DNA of 64,000 nt. It comes from Bursaphelenchus xylophilus. Its lineage: Eukaryota > Nematoda > Chromadorea > Rhabditida > Aphelenchoididae. The translations under genes and the position numbers were made by a program. Of the stretch, positions 32,652 through 43,801 are shown piece after piece; positions within the stretch are counted from its first letter, which is position 1, and every line of letters starts with the position of its first letter. The DNA lies in contig CAJFCV020000004.1 of NCBI GenBank assembly GCA_904066235.2, positions 7,068,001 to 7,132,000 on the forward strand, in the 5' to 3' direction. The notes beneath the pieces were generated by a model. It made no database searches and was not told where the DNA came from. It saw only the letters and a program-made list of their open reading frames with translations.

Positions 32652-32993
32652 CCTAAAACAATAACGAATGAAGCCAAACCATATTCCATTATATAATGGT
32701 GAACTCATTACACTAATCAGATAGCTCTCCCAAGTTCCTATAAGTGACATTTATTGTATAAAATGATAACATAAGGTAACAATTACAATCCACAGGTATA
32801 CTTAATACTACAAAACGTGAAAAAAGAAGAAGATGATATCGAAAGATTCAAATGGGCAGAAGTTGTAATATCCGTTACCCTTTACAGAGAGAAATTTGGT
32901 AGACGAGCAAGTCGCGCGATTAATTCATTAACCAAAACACGGCTTATCTCCAGTCTTTCAACTGGAAAAAACAATAAGTTCAACAACAAGAAA
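32652..32993 (-). promoter_or_regulatory. Intercistronic region NUP98-96 / SSU72
   Basis: On the minus strand the upstream gene ends, then an AATAAA occurs at 32755-32750, and about 95 nt later a TTTTAG acceptor sits one base before the SSU72 ATG. This is the classic arrangement of a nematode operon with a downstream trans-spliced cistron. Remnants of NUP96-like sequence may lie at 32944-32961. Confidence 0.55.
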
Positions 32994-35900
32994 TTATGGT
33001 CTGACGATAGCGGGAAGGGCTTGGACACTGGAGGACATCGAGTCTTTGAAGGTTGAGAAATAAGTTAGTTGAATGGCCAACAGCTAAAAATAATTGACAT
33101 CAACCAACCGCTGCCGTTTCAAAAAAGGGTAACTACAGTATTCCTACCTGTAAAACTGGAAGGTCTTTCCGAAGATCGGCCAGCTTTCCAGCTCGGGAAA
33201 ATGTCATGGAATGACTTAACAAAGCATAAACTCGGGTTCTGTAGGGATCAGATCCTTCTCGACAATGCTCAAACTAAAAATAATCGCTTATTATTTAAAT
33301 ACATTTGAAAAACATCCTCAATAAAACAACTTACCGCAGCTTTCTGATACTTCAAAAGCCTGTCCGGGATCCGCGTGCCGGCTGAATACAAGCCGATCAA
33401 CATCGAAAGATCATTTAATCCACTATGCCTGGCCAATTGGATTGCTTGGTCAAAGTCAGCGAAGAGTAGAGCATAGTAGACTGGGACATAGAGGGAGTTG
33501 TTATTATTTTCTGATAATTGCTTTAGTTTCTTTTCCAGTTTTGTCGAGAGCTCTTTTACCACCCATTCAATAAAGCCAGTTCTCTGAAGATGACCTAAAC
33601 ATGATGACAATGAGTCACAAAGAGCCTGACCCACCAAATCTAATATCACTCGGGTCTTGGCACATGGCTTCGCAGAACTTCAACATCTTGACTGCAATCT
33701 CTTCCAACGAATAATTCAATCGCAATTCATTGAAGAGATAATCATCAACAAGTCTGATCAGATCCGACGGTGGATTCATGTGAAGCATCTCGGTATTGAC
33801 GAGCTCATCAAAGAGTTCGGTCCTTCCAATCTTCTCCAAATGTTGTCTCATGTAAGTCTAAATCAATTGAATAATACTGAAAAAAATACGTTTACCTCTA
33901 TAGTTGGGACAAGTTTGACTGTTTGTATTTGAACAGCAGCTGATCGAGGTCTTGGATCTTTAAGAACCGTAACATTAACAGCATCTTGAGCAGAATGCGC
34001 AAAGCCAACTCGACGGAAAGTCAGAGGGATCAAGGGACCGAACAGCCCTTGTACATTCAATTCTTTGAAAATTGGATGGGTGAGATTAAAGTTCATGATC
34101 TTGTTCACTTTCTGACGGACAACTGGATGTTCCTTCTTCTTTTTCTCGCCTTCGCCCAAGATATCCAATCCCCGAAGCCTTAAAAAATTATATTAACTTA
34201 GTATTAAACATACTCAAACTCCATTAGATCATCTGTGAATCGCATCTTTTTCTTTTGGACAACCTCCGGAGACTCGGCTAAAAATAAAAACCATTTTCGA
34301 CATTCATAAAACCACACAGAACCATTTACAAATATTTATGACAAAAGTGTACTGGTCAATGTGCAAGTTTAACAACAAATAAATAAGTGAGTTCCACACA
34401 AAATCAACTACTCACAAAGAAATAATCGTTTTGGATCAACCATGGGTGCTCTCATTGATTCGTCAAAGTTGAGGAACCGTTCTCTAAGAAGAGTGCCAGC
34501 ATTTGTGGGTTCTGAAGCCAAAGGAACATCCACGTCATCCATTTCTACCACCATTTCCAACTCCGTCTGAACTTCCACGGTCTGCTTTGGGGCCAATACT
34601 TTCTTCTGTTGCGGCAACACTTGTGTTCCTTCTTCCTCATCATCATCATAGAATCCATACTTTGAGAAATGCTTGACTTTAAAAGTCCAGAGACCTCCTT
34701 CCGCGTCATATTCGATAAAGGAACATCCCATCTTGAGGCACTTCTTCTCCAACAATGCGCTGAATCTTTTCACTTCTGGATGATCTGGATCCTGCAGTTA
34801 CATAACGTAAATAATATAAAAAAACTCTCTTGCCTTAATATATTCCCTGGATATCCTGTCAATTGGGAATACATTCTCCAGACAAATGATCGCGGGTCGA
34901 TTCAATTCACAACCAACATGTGGTTTCTTCTTCTCGTCTGGATATACGACAACCTCTTTTCGGTGGAATTGAACAATCTCGGCCAAGTCCACATCACTAA
35001 AGTCGAATGGTCCCTCCCACAAAACACTTCCATATCCAATTCTTCCAACTTTGAAGGCCTCCTTCTCCTTGATGAATATTTTTCCATTTCTCACAAAAGT
35101 TTCGAGTTCTTCCAATGATGGTTCCGTGTAGATATTTCTGCTTGATATCAACACATTACAAGGACCATGTCTGATAGTTCTGTTAAGTTGATTCTCATCG
35201 TTTTCACTAAGTGTGGTTCGAACTGACACGTCGTGGCCATTCGAAACAGTGGACAAATTGAGCTCGTCTTGAGAGAAATGGACTGATTTTGGGGAATGTT
35301 GCTTCTCTGCCGGTGTGCTAGTAAATACGGAGTTATTTTTGCTGCCGTTCAGCAATCTAAAACTAAGGATTTATTATAAAAATAGAAAGTCACATAATCA
35401 ACAAAAAAAGCTTACGACTCATCCTTCGCTATACTGTCTCTTCTATCACGGGTTCCATTATCGATGGTCAAAGTGTCATGGGCAATACTGTGATTCAACA
35501 TAGACTTTCTAGAGAGTATAGATTCATCCAATCGACTCGAAGACTTGTCCTTTAAGACGGAAGCATCGAACCGTTTGGGATTATCCCTCGATTTCGACGT
35601 ATTCATGACTGTCGGTATAAATAATCCAGTCTTCAGTTCAGAGAACGATTGTGTTTTATTTCCATAAGAAGACGTTGACCGGTTGAGGAAGCCATTTGAG
35701 TCATTTAGTTCCTGGCTTTCATTTCTGCTCTCATCCAGACCACTCCGTTGGATCAGAGGTTTGTATGAGAACACTTTGGGCTTGTTGGCGGTCAGCACAC
35801 ATTGAGTGAACTTCCTCAATCCATCATCCTGTTTATTCTTGTCAGAAGAAAGGTCGGCAAATTTGGAAGCGGCGTATGTATTTAGTAATCGTTCCCTGGA

Positions 35901-37643
35901 AAAATGAAAACATAACAAAATTTAAACTATAAACTTACTTCTCCAACTTGCTCTTCATGGCTTCGTTAGCTTGCTCGGCAGTTGATCTAACACTTATGGT
36001 TCTGAATAATTCATCCGTTCCATAAGGATACATCGACATTTGGGATTCCAGTATCGATTGTTGCAGCATCTGTTCAGTGTCTCGGGTAATTAACAAAGGC
36101 TGTTGAGGAACTTGGAGGACCGATTGTTGAGGTTGGGCAACTTGAGTGGCACCTATAATAGGTAAAAAGAAACTATTTTTGCCGTCCGCAAAGAATTTTC
36201 GCTGTCCGCAAATGAGAATCTTCTTGCGCATAACTCAATGTTTAGCAGCAAATTCACGCGATAGGCAGGCATTCTCGATAGAAAATCTGATGATATTGTA
36301 CATAATATCGGTGATTATTAAAGCAAAAACATGCACATCTTTTATACATCTGTTTTTCGAGTATATTAGAGGAGTGCTTGTTACTTTAAACACCAATTCT
36401 TTTTGGGCACCTTTCGGCTTCTTTTCCTTTGGACTGTGAGTTTTTATTTGCGGACAGCGAAAACTAAAATACTTACCTCCCAATGTAAATGCTCCTTGTT
36501 GTTGTGGTTGTCCGGTCGTTGCACCAAAGAGTCCGGTTCCAGCAGGTTTTTGTCCAAAAGCCGACGTTCCACCAAACCCAGCTTGTTGGGAGGCAGTGTT
36601 TCCAAATAAAGACGTACCCGTGTTAGTAGCAGTCCCAAAGAGCGAAGTGCCTGTACTCTGTTGAGGCTGACTTCCAAAAATTCCAGTCTGTCCAGTATTT
36701 TGCTGAGTATTCCCACCAAAAAGGGATGTACCAGCTGCCGGCTGACTTGTGCCCCCTCCAAAAATAGATGTTGTGCCTTGAGTGCCGGTAGCGCCACCTC
36801 CAAACAGAGTTGTCCCTTGGGCTGGCTGGGATGTGGTTGCACCGAACATCCCAGTTGACGGCTGGGAAGTTGTAGTTGATCCGAACAAAGGCTTAGATTG
36901 GGTTGATCCAAATAAGGACGACGTCCCCGTGTTTGTTTGACCAAAGGTTGATCCAAATCCAGTAGAAGTGGTCTAAAAATAAATTGTCAAAGTAACGAAC
37001 AACTTACCGGTTTTGCAGCACCAAAACCAAAGCCAGATTGAGTTGTAGTTGCCGTGTTGGTGGCTCCAAACAAAGACGTAGATGATTGCTGACCAAACTA
37101 AAAAGGAATTGTTTTCCAAACGTGCATACATACCGCTGGCTTGGCTCCAAATAATGACCCAGAAGCATTGGCGTTCGATGTCGAAGCGAATGGACTAGAC
37201 GTATTTGTAGATCCAAACAATCCTCCGGCTGGTTTATTTTGAGTACTCCCAAACAAGCTATTCCCGGTAGAAGCCTGCCCAAAAGCGGGTGTTGTTGTTG
37301 CTCCGAACCCAGTGGTAGGTTTGCTTCCAAATAACGAAGAAGTATTCGAAGTCCCCAAAGTTCCTCCGAATCCAGAAGTTGTTGATCCCGCCGTGGGCTG
37401 CTTTCGATTAGCTTGGTAATCTTCAACTCGTAACTCCTAAAGAGAGGAATTATACTCAGAAACAACAAAGCTTACCTCCAAACACTTCGTTTCGTATTGT
37501 TTCATGGCGGTGATACACATTAGTTTGGTCTGGATCGACTGAGTTAGACCATTCCTCATCATCGTATCTGATCCTTTCACGGGATCAAACTTGATTGTCG
37601 TTCCAGTTGGTGCGGCTGTACTCAAGGTTGAGCCGAACATCAT
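32994..37643 (-). CDS. npp-10: NUP98-NUP96 precursor, short at both ends
   Basis: Fourteen exons: 37643-37476, 37436-37134, 37097-37008, 36972-36477, 36152-35939, 35895-35416, 35356-34834, 34791-34416, 34277-34214, 34178-33896, 33857-33635, 33594-33335, 33273-33148 and 33083-32994, giving 1231 aa. The N terminus starts almost at the GLE2-binding motif (TGTTIKFDPVKGSDTM, then ELRVEDYQANRK). GLFG/FG repeats follow. The autoproteolytic domain has VGRIGYGSVLWEG, RRKEVVVY-like FHRKEVVVYPDE and the cleavage site KHFSKYG (cut predicted between Phe800 and Ser801). Released NUP96 belongs to the Y-complex scaffold. NUP96 here ends soon after RTRVYALLSHSMTF. Two 3' ends are possible: LLAIQLTYF... ending at 32994, or a tiny exon 32961-32944 encoding LKDWR. 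Both lack several hundred residues of the usual C-terminal helices. Exon 7 uses a GC donor at 34833. Confidence 0.88.
36196..36463. mobile_element. MITE (family 2) in a NUP98-96 intron
   Basis: Terminal inverted repeats TTTCGCTGTCCGCAAAT (left) and ATTTGCGGACAGCGAAA (right). Internal blocks ATAACTCAATGTTTAGCA, CACGCGATAGGCA and ATCGGTGATTAT are shared with the copy in the UBA2 gene at 39375-39698, on the same strand. An extra partial terminal repeat (GCCGTCCGCAAAGAA) precedes the left end. Non-coding. Confidence 0.85.
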
Positions 37644-38053
37644 GGCAGTCCCTAAAGAAACGGGTTTCCTTCAATCAAAGTAATATGAACGGAAAAACGC
37701 TGCCAACAAAATATGGTAAAAAACGATCACGGATAGAAGCTTTAAAAACTGCAAAACAAGTACTCGCACTGTACGCTAAATTTATAAATGTTGAAACCAC
37801 AAAGACTGAAACGCGGGCTCGTTAATTTATGATTCCCGCCACGAAAACAAAACTCTGGCCTTCTGGTGGCTGAAATTTGGCGGGTTTTATCGTGAATTAT
37901 TTTTTGATGTGGAGTAGTGCATAATTGAAACCATTTCGTGACCATAGCGCGTTGAACTAGTATATTTCGTTTAAAACTTTCGGGCATGCCTCGTTTTAAC
38001 GCGGACATTGTTTTGGAAGACCATATTTTACGTTATTGCCCGATTTCAGAGGG
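37644..38053. promoter_or_regulatory. Bidirectional promoter between NUP98-96 and UBA2
   Basis: About 400 bases separate two divergent housekeeping starts. Each ATG is preceded by an acceptor: TTTCTTTAG then 8 bases then ATG for NUP98-96, and GATTTCAG then 4 bases then ATG for UBA2, suggesting trans-splicing of both. An upstream plus-strand ATG at 37986 is in another frame and is probably in the leader or outron. Confidence 0.55.
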
Positions 38054-40435
38054 ATGCCTCACGCATATTATCAACGGGATTTTCTCGAAAGTCGACTGCT
38101 TGTTGTAGGAGCAGGAGGGATTGGATGTGAACTACTTAAAAATTTAGTTGTTGCTGGTTTTGTTAACATTGAAGTTGTAAGTCGATATCTTCCTAGTTTT
38201 TATTTGGTTTTAGATTGACCTGGACACAATTGACGTTTCTAATCTGAATCGACAGTTTTTGTTTCGCAAGGAACATGTTGGAAAGCCTAAAGCACAGGTC
38301 GCCGCTGAAGCCGTCAAACAAATGAGGCGAGATATTAATATTGTCTCCCATCATGACTCCATTTTTGCTCCAAGATTCGACAGGGACTATTTCCAGAGTT
38401 TCAAAGTCGTTTTGAATGCCCTTGACAACGCGGGTAAGTAATCATTGTAGGATTTTATTTCTGGCATGAAAGCTTAAGTGGAGTTTAGTTTTATTGTTTT
38501 AGCTGCACGACGGCATGTTAACCGTATCTGTATTACCACTGGGACTCCTCTTATTGACGGCGGAACAGCGGGTTATCTTGGTCAATGTCGAGTTATCCAA
38601 CGCGGGAAGACTGAATGTTACGATTGTGTGGATCATCCACCTCAACGGACCTTTGCTGGATGCACGATTAGGAATACTCCTTCAGAGTTTATTCATTGTA
38701 TAATGTGGTCCAAGGCCTTATTCAATCAGCTGTTTGGAGATGCTGACCCGGATGATGATGTTGCTCCATATGAAGACGACAAGACAGAAGATGGAGGCGA
38801 GAAGGATGAAGATGCGAAAGGTGAACTTCAGAAGAGCCAGATGAATACTCGGGCTTTTGCCACTAAGAATGATTACAACCCGAAATTACTTTATCACAAG
38901 GTATGTTTTGTCACAACATTACATTTATGCATTACTTTTAGTTGTTTGTTCGTGATATTGAATACCTATTACGGATGGAGAACTTATGGAAAGATCGTCG
39001 TCCCCCAGAGCCTTTTAGAATCGACGATTTGAATGCTGTACCAGAAGGCTCGAATGGACGAGAATGGAAGACAAACGAGCATTGGCCAATCGAGAAATGG
39101 ATCCAAGTTTTCGGCGAGTCTCTTGATCGACTGACAGAGAGATTCAAGGAGGCCCAAAAACGGAAACAGATACTTTCTTGGGATAAAGTGAGTTATCTTA
39201 TATAAATTGTTACCTCTTTTTAAGGATGACGATGACGCTCTCAACTTTGTTGCTGCTTGTTCTAATATACGATCTCACGTTTTTGGCATCAATGGGAAGA
39301 GTGTATTCGATGTGAAATGTAAGCCTGAATGTTTTTGATTACGGAACTATTTTTTGTTGTCTGCAAAAAAAAACTTCTCACTGTCCGCGAATCAGAATCT
39401 TTGTGTATAACTCAATGTTTAGCAACAAATTTGATGTGAAAGTTTCGGATGTTACTCTTAAACGTATAATAGTATATTTTGCTCTTACTTCTGAGTAATT
39501 CACGCGATAGGCAAGACCCGTGGACAGAACATATCGTGATATTATACATGATATCGGTGATTATAAAAGCAAAAACGTGTACGTCCTTTATGCATCTATT
39601 TTGCTATTATACTAGAGGAGTACTTATTACTTTTAACACCAATTGGATTTCTTCTTGGGCACCTTTCTGTAATTTTTTTCATTTGCGGACAGTGAAAAGC
39701 GCGTCCTTTTGATTACTGTTGATATTTTAGCCATGGCTGGAAATATTATACCCGCCATTGCCACAACCAATGCGATTATTGCTGGAATGATGGTTGTGGA
39801 AACCTACAAGGTTCTTGGCGATCGTCCTGATACAATTCAATCAATTGTAAGTATTCGTTCATACTTCCATTGATCTTACATTGACATTTAGACATATCTT
39901 CAAACGAAACCCAACTTCCGAGGTAAAATCTTTATGAACGAGTCCTCAATTGGCCCTAATCCTAATTGTTATGTTTGCGCTGATCAGCATGAGGCATCCG
40001 TCCGAGTTAATGTGGAGAAGATGACGGTGAAATCATTTGTGAGCACTGTGATTACTCAGGGTCTTGGATTCCTGGAGCCGGATGTCACTGATATGCTCTC
40101 TGGAAGAATCGTTGTCAGCAGCGAAGATGGAATGGTCAAAAGTACGTTTTTTCTACCAAAATATGTAATCATTAATATTTATAGCCATTGAAAACAGCAC
40201 TTTGGAACAGCTGAGTGTGAAGCACGGATCTCAACTAGATTGCGACGACTTTCGTCAGAATCTTAACATCAAAGTATTTGTTATCCATGACCCTAAACTT
40301 GAACCCGAAGAATACAAGATCGAGAGCAATGCTAATGCCCCGGTGGATGAAAACAGAAACGGAAAGCACAAGGCGGACGCCCTCAAGGAAGACGAAGACC
40401 AACCACAAGAGAAACGCGCTCGCATCGAAGCCTAA
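38054..40435 (+). CDS. uba-2: SUMO-activating enzyme subunit UBA2/SAE2
   Basis: Eight exons: 38054-38176, 38214-38433, 38503-38900, 38942-39187, 39225-39318, 39731-39846, 39892-40141 and 40185-40435, giving 565 aa. UBA2 pairs with AOS1 to adenylate SUMO and carries it as a thioester before transfer to UBC9. The nucleotide-binding loop GAGGIG (19-24), [16 protein letters not shown], and the catalytic cysteine in CTIRNTPSE (Cys168) are present. So are the zinc cysteines (CYDC at 153-156 and CYVC later) and the [25 protein letters not shown] [19 protein letters not shown] helix. A ubiquitin-like fold follows. The tail ends in a basic KRARIEA, a probable nuclear localisation signal. The acidic insertion after the catalytic loop is normal for the family. 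Intron 5 holds a MITE. The start follows a TTTCAG acceptor closely. Confidence 0.96.
39375..39698. mobile_element. MITE (family 2) in UBA2 intron 5
   Basis: Terminal repeats are CACTGTCCGCGAAT (left) and CATTTGCGGACAGTG (right). The internal sequence matches the copy at 36196-36463 but carries an additional block of about 60-80 bases (about 39428-39500). Non-coding. Confidence 0.85.
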
Positions 40436-40500
40436 CCCGAATGATTACTATTATATTTGAGTTCATCTTTTTATTTCTGAATAAGTATTTATACCTGAGT

Positions 40501-43335
40501 TCATCTTTTTCGACCACGTTTTGAGGGAGTTTTCTTTTTGTCATTGGGTGCTGAGACTGTTTCGACATTCTGAGCCGGTTCTGGATTAGCTTCCATGCTC
40601 TTCCGAGTCGACTGTCGTGTTTGTACCCTGAAAGGATCAAAATTAGTAGATGCAAAAAATTGATAACCAAGACATTCATTCATCGAAAGACATTACCTTG
40701 CAGTTGAAGAATGAGGTAGGAGCTTGACGACGCGTTGCTGAAGAGTCTTTCCTCTCGGCTTCGCCGTTCCTGTTTTCTTCCCCTTGTTTCGATTGCCAAC
40801 TGTCCTCTCGGATATGGCTTTGTCGATGTTATCGATTAATGGAAATGATGAAAAGGATGACAGGAAGGAACAATTGAAGATCTCGTCGATTTCGGAAGGC
40901 ATGTCAATGAATAAAGGAGGTAGTCGTTCCACTCCAGGAGGCACAACTCTTGATGTCGGTGGCCCCTTTGACTTCAAGGCCTGTGAAATTGGAACCGGGA
41001 GGATGGAAAACGGACCGGTCAATCTAGTTGAATTTCTCCTGCTCCTCTTCTTTGGTGGTTCTGAGAAATTCGTCGGTATTTTTGGAGGCGACCGAGTCTT
41101 TGATACTGTTCTTCGTTTTTCAGCTTCTTTGATTTGCTGCGGCTGAAGTCGTATCAATTTAGGTTGCGGAAGATAATTTTCAATGGTGATCGTCGCAACC
41201 TTTGGCTCCGTTTGAGAAGTTGATGGCTTCTGGGAATGAAGATTGTTTATTGATGATAAAGAAGCTGTCGTCGAGGTTGACGGTTCGGGTGCCGGCGCTT
41301 CTTCCTCCTCTTAAAAATAATACAAACTTGAGCTGACATTACTCACCTTCAATAACAAGATCAGTGCCTTCGTCAATAACCAAGTCGTTGATTGACAAAT
41401 CAAAATCATCAGCTTCTGGTTCAAAACCCTCCATTGCTGCTTCTTCGACCGACATCACCGTCGTCGGAGATTCCGCGATTTGTAAAGTTTCTTCGTCAAC
41501 AACGGCAAGGCACGATTCTTCTGTTTCCACAACTGATTCTGTATGCTCAACAGTGGACTCAGTCACTTCAGGATGCGATTCTTCAATCTCCAGAGCACAT
41601 TTTTCTAATTCAACTCCAAGTTTTAATTCCTCAATTTCGACGGTTGATTCTTCATGAACTAGCTGTTCAGTTTCAGTACTTAAGACATCATTAATCTCAT
41701 TTGTGTCTATATTTTTAGGACTTGTAGATTCATGAATTTCGCTTGCTTTTTCCGAGCGACCTCTCCTTCCGTGACGCACTTTCTTCAGTTCTTCATCTTC
41801 AAATGGTTTTCCCCCAATCGTAGTAGATGCTTCTTCAGTTACAGCACTTGATTCTGAAACACATCGCTGTTTCATTTCAACCGCTGCTACGGTATTCGTA
41901 TTTCTTGATTCCACCGTTTTGGCAGTTGTAGGTTCCTCGATTTCGATTGATTTGTCCAAACGACTACTTCGACGCACCTTCTTCGGTTCTTCTAACCTCC
42001 GTTTTACTTTCGTAGATGAAGCTTCTTCGATTAACATATTGCTCCTTGACTCATATGCTTGCCCCACTTCAATTCCTACAGCAGGATTAAACTGAATTGA
42101 TTCTGGCTTTTTAGTACTTGTCGAATCACCCGTATGAACTGATCCTTTACGGCGACTTTTCCTTTCTCGACGAACTCTCTTCGGTTTTTCAACTTCAACA
42201 TTCCTCTTTTCATTTGTATTAGCGGCTTCTTCAATTACGATTCCAACTGGATTCCTATATTCGTTCATTAAAAACCTTGGTTCTTCAAGTATTTCAGGCG
42301 GCTCTTCTATAGCATCATTTGGCTCGATCGCACCAATCGAAATATCCAAATCCTCATCATCAGTACTGACAGATGGAACTATCGAATGATCGGTTTGTGT
42401 CCTTCGCCTTGCTCTTGTCTTCACCGGAGAATCTAACACCATTGGATGAACAAACGGCGTGCTATTAGCCAACTTCTCCCTCAGTTGATCTCTCTCCTCT
42501 TTTAGTCCCTAAGACAAAGATACAAATCAAAAATGAAAACTTACAGCTGCCAACTTTGCCATGCTGTAAAGTCTCATAGTTGTTTCTTGATGCTTGGCAC
42601 TCATTTCATTAACGACTTTCTGAAGTTCGTCCAGTTTCTTTTGATTTTCTGTCGCTCTTTCAACCAATTCCTGAATTAGAAACAACATCAAGTATACACG
42701 GATTTTCAAAGTCATAATCAAACAAGTAGTACCTTACCTTTGCGGTCTGAGCTTCGCCTCTAGCCAAATCGGCCTGACATCTGAAGTTTTCAACCCTTTC
42801 TTCGGCCAACCTAAGCTGTTCCATCATCTCATATTCCTTCTTCGCCGCCTGATCTAACTTCTCCTTCTGTTCGATGACGAAAGATTGTCTATCCTCTAAC
42901 ATCCTACTCATTTGTCGTAATTCCTAAAAACAATAAAAATATCACTAACGATACTTACATCTTCCATTTCGGAAAACTTAGAGATCTTTTTTGCCATTTC
43001 TGCAACTGCGGCATGCGCCTTGAAAGCATTTTCCATCGTTAAACGGCAATTTTGACAATTAAAGACTTCGCCATTATCAAAAGCATCGTCAAAATCATCA
43101 GCATCTAAAAAATTATGTTATCCATAAACAACATAAAGATTAAATCAAAAAGAATTGACACCTCACCTCCATCAATCCGAATAGTTAGACCCTTTGAAGT
43201 TGAGGGAATGTTATTAGGATGAGTTACATGATCTGATTGAACCATGGACGTCGTTCCATGCACCTCTGAATTTAACGAATGATTCACTTGATCGGATAAC
43301 CCATTCGGCTCTACAGGCCCTGAGGATCCCTTCAT
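40501..43335 (-). CDS. Coiled-coil protein with acidic repeat region, unrecognised
   Basis: Seven exons: 43335-43167, 43104-42959, 42923-42738, 42670-42545, 42508-41347, 41309-40697 and 40627-40501, giving 842 aa. A polar N terminus is followed by FDNGEVFNCQNCRLTMENAF, a CxxC pair that might bind metal. About 190 residues of strong coiled coil follow (LDQAAKKEYEMMEQLRLAEE and onward). One 1.16-kb exon encodes a Glu/Ser/Thr-rich region with loosely repeated units of the form EExxxT.K.R..E..KKVRR.RR alternating with acidic stretches. The last 240 residues are Pro/Ser/Lys/Arg-rich and end in KTPSKRGRKR, a likely nuclear localisation or DNA-binding tail. The layout resembles chromosome or spindle-associated coiled-coil proteins, but no family motif is clear. 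Gene structure is secure; function is unknown. Confidence 0.8.
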
Positions 43336-43540
43336 AAATTTGGATTAAAACATTCACGAAAATTACTTTTGTCAAAAAAATTGGGAGGAATTTTTAGAAA
43401 TATTTTTGGGAGAGAGAAGATGTTGACACAAATGATTTTGGTCAAGTCTCACTCCCACTGTTAGTCATGTTACGTAACAAATTCGTCTATAATTCGGTTC
43501 ATAATAATTATAACTTGTAACGAAATGTTTATTATCATTA

Positions 43541-43801
43541 TTAAGATTCAAACGTATTCCACATTGTCAATTCCTTCTCTGGAAGCTGCAGATGCGAGTG
43601 TAATCCACCTTGGTAGTCAATTTCAAGGCCTAAAACCATACATAAAATCAAATAAGGTTTACCGGGATACTCTGTTTTCCTTCGATATGACATCATGAAC
43701 ACAAGCAGGACAGTAGATAATAATAATACGAAACACATAAGCTTTCTTCCATGAAATTCTGTCTGTACAGTATGTCGAGCTCGAATGTAGACCGGAAGCA
43801 T
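43541..43801 (-). CDS. Small single-pass membrane protein
   Basis: Two exons, 43801-43663 and 43629-43541, encode 75 aa. A short basic N terminus (MLPVYIRARHTVQTEFHGRK) precedes one TM helix (LMCFVLLLSTVLLVFMM), then a polar C-terminal tail of about 35 residues. The intron is 33 nt, a multiple of three without stops, so retention would keep the frame open and give an 86-aa form. It is not certain that the intron is spliced. No family is recognised. The upstream neighbour on the same strand is none; NUP/UBA2-block genes lie downstream. Confidence 0.6.
   Translation of the reverse strand: MLPVYIRARHTVQTEFHGRKLMCFVLLLSTVLLVFMMSYRRKTEYPGKPYLILCMVLGLEIDYQGGLHSHLQLPEKELTMWNTFES

Noticed and set aside
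32817..33056. Plus-strand open frame rich in Lys/Arg opposite the NUP98-96 3' end
   Set aside because: It is antisense to the last NUP96 exons and the intercistronic region, with no splice context or motif. I treat it as a shadow.
41364..41694. Two long Ser- or Gln-rich plus-strand frames
   Set aside because: They are antisense to the acidic repeat exon of the coiled-coil gene; the bias is a mirror of its Glu codons.
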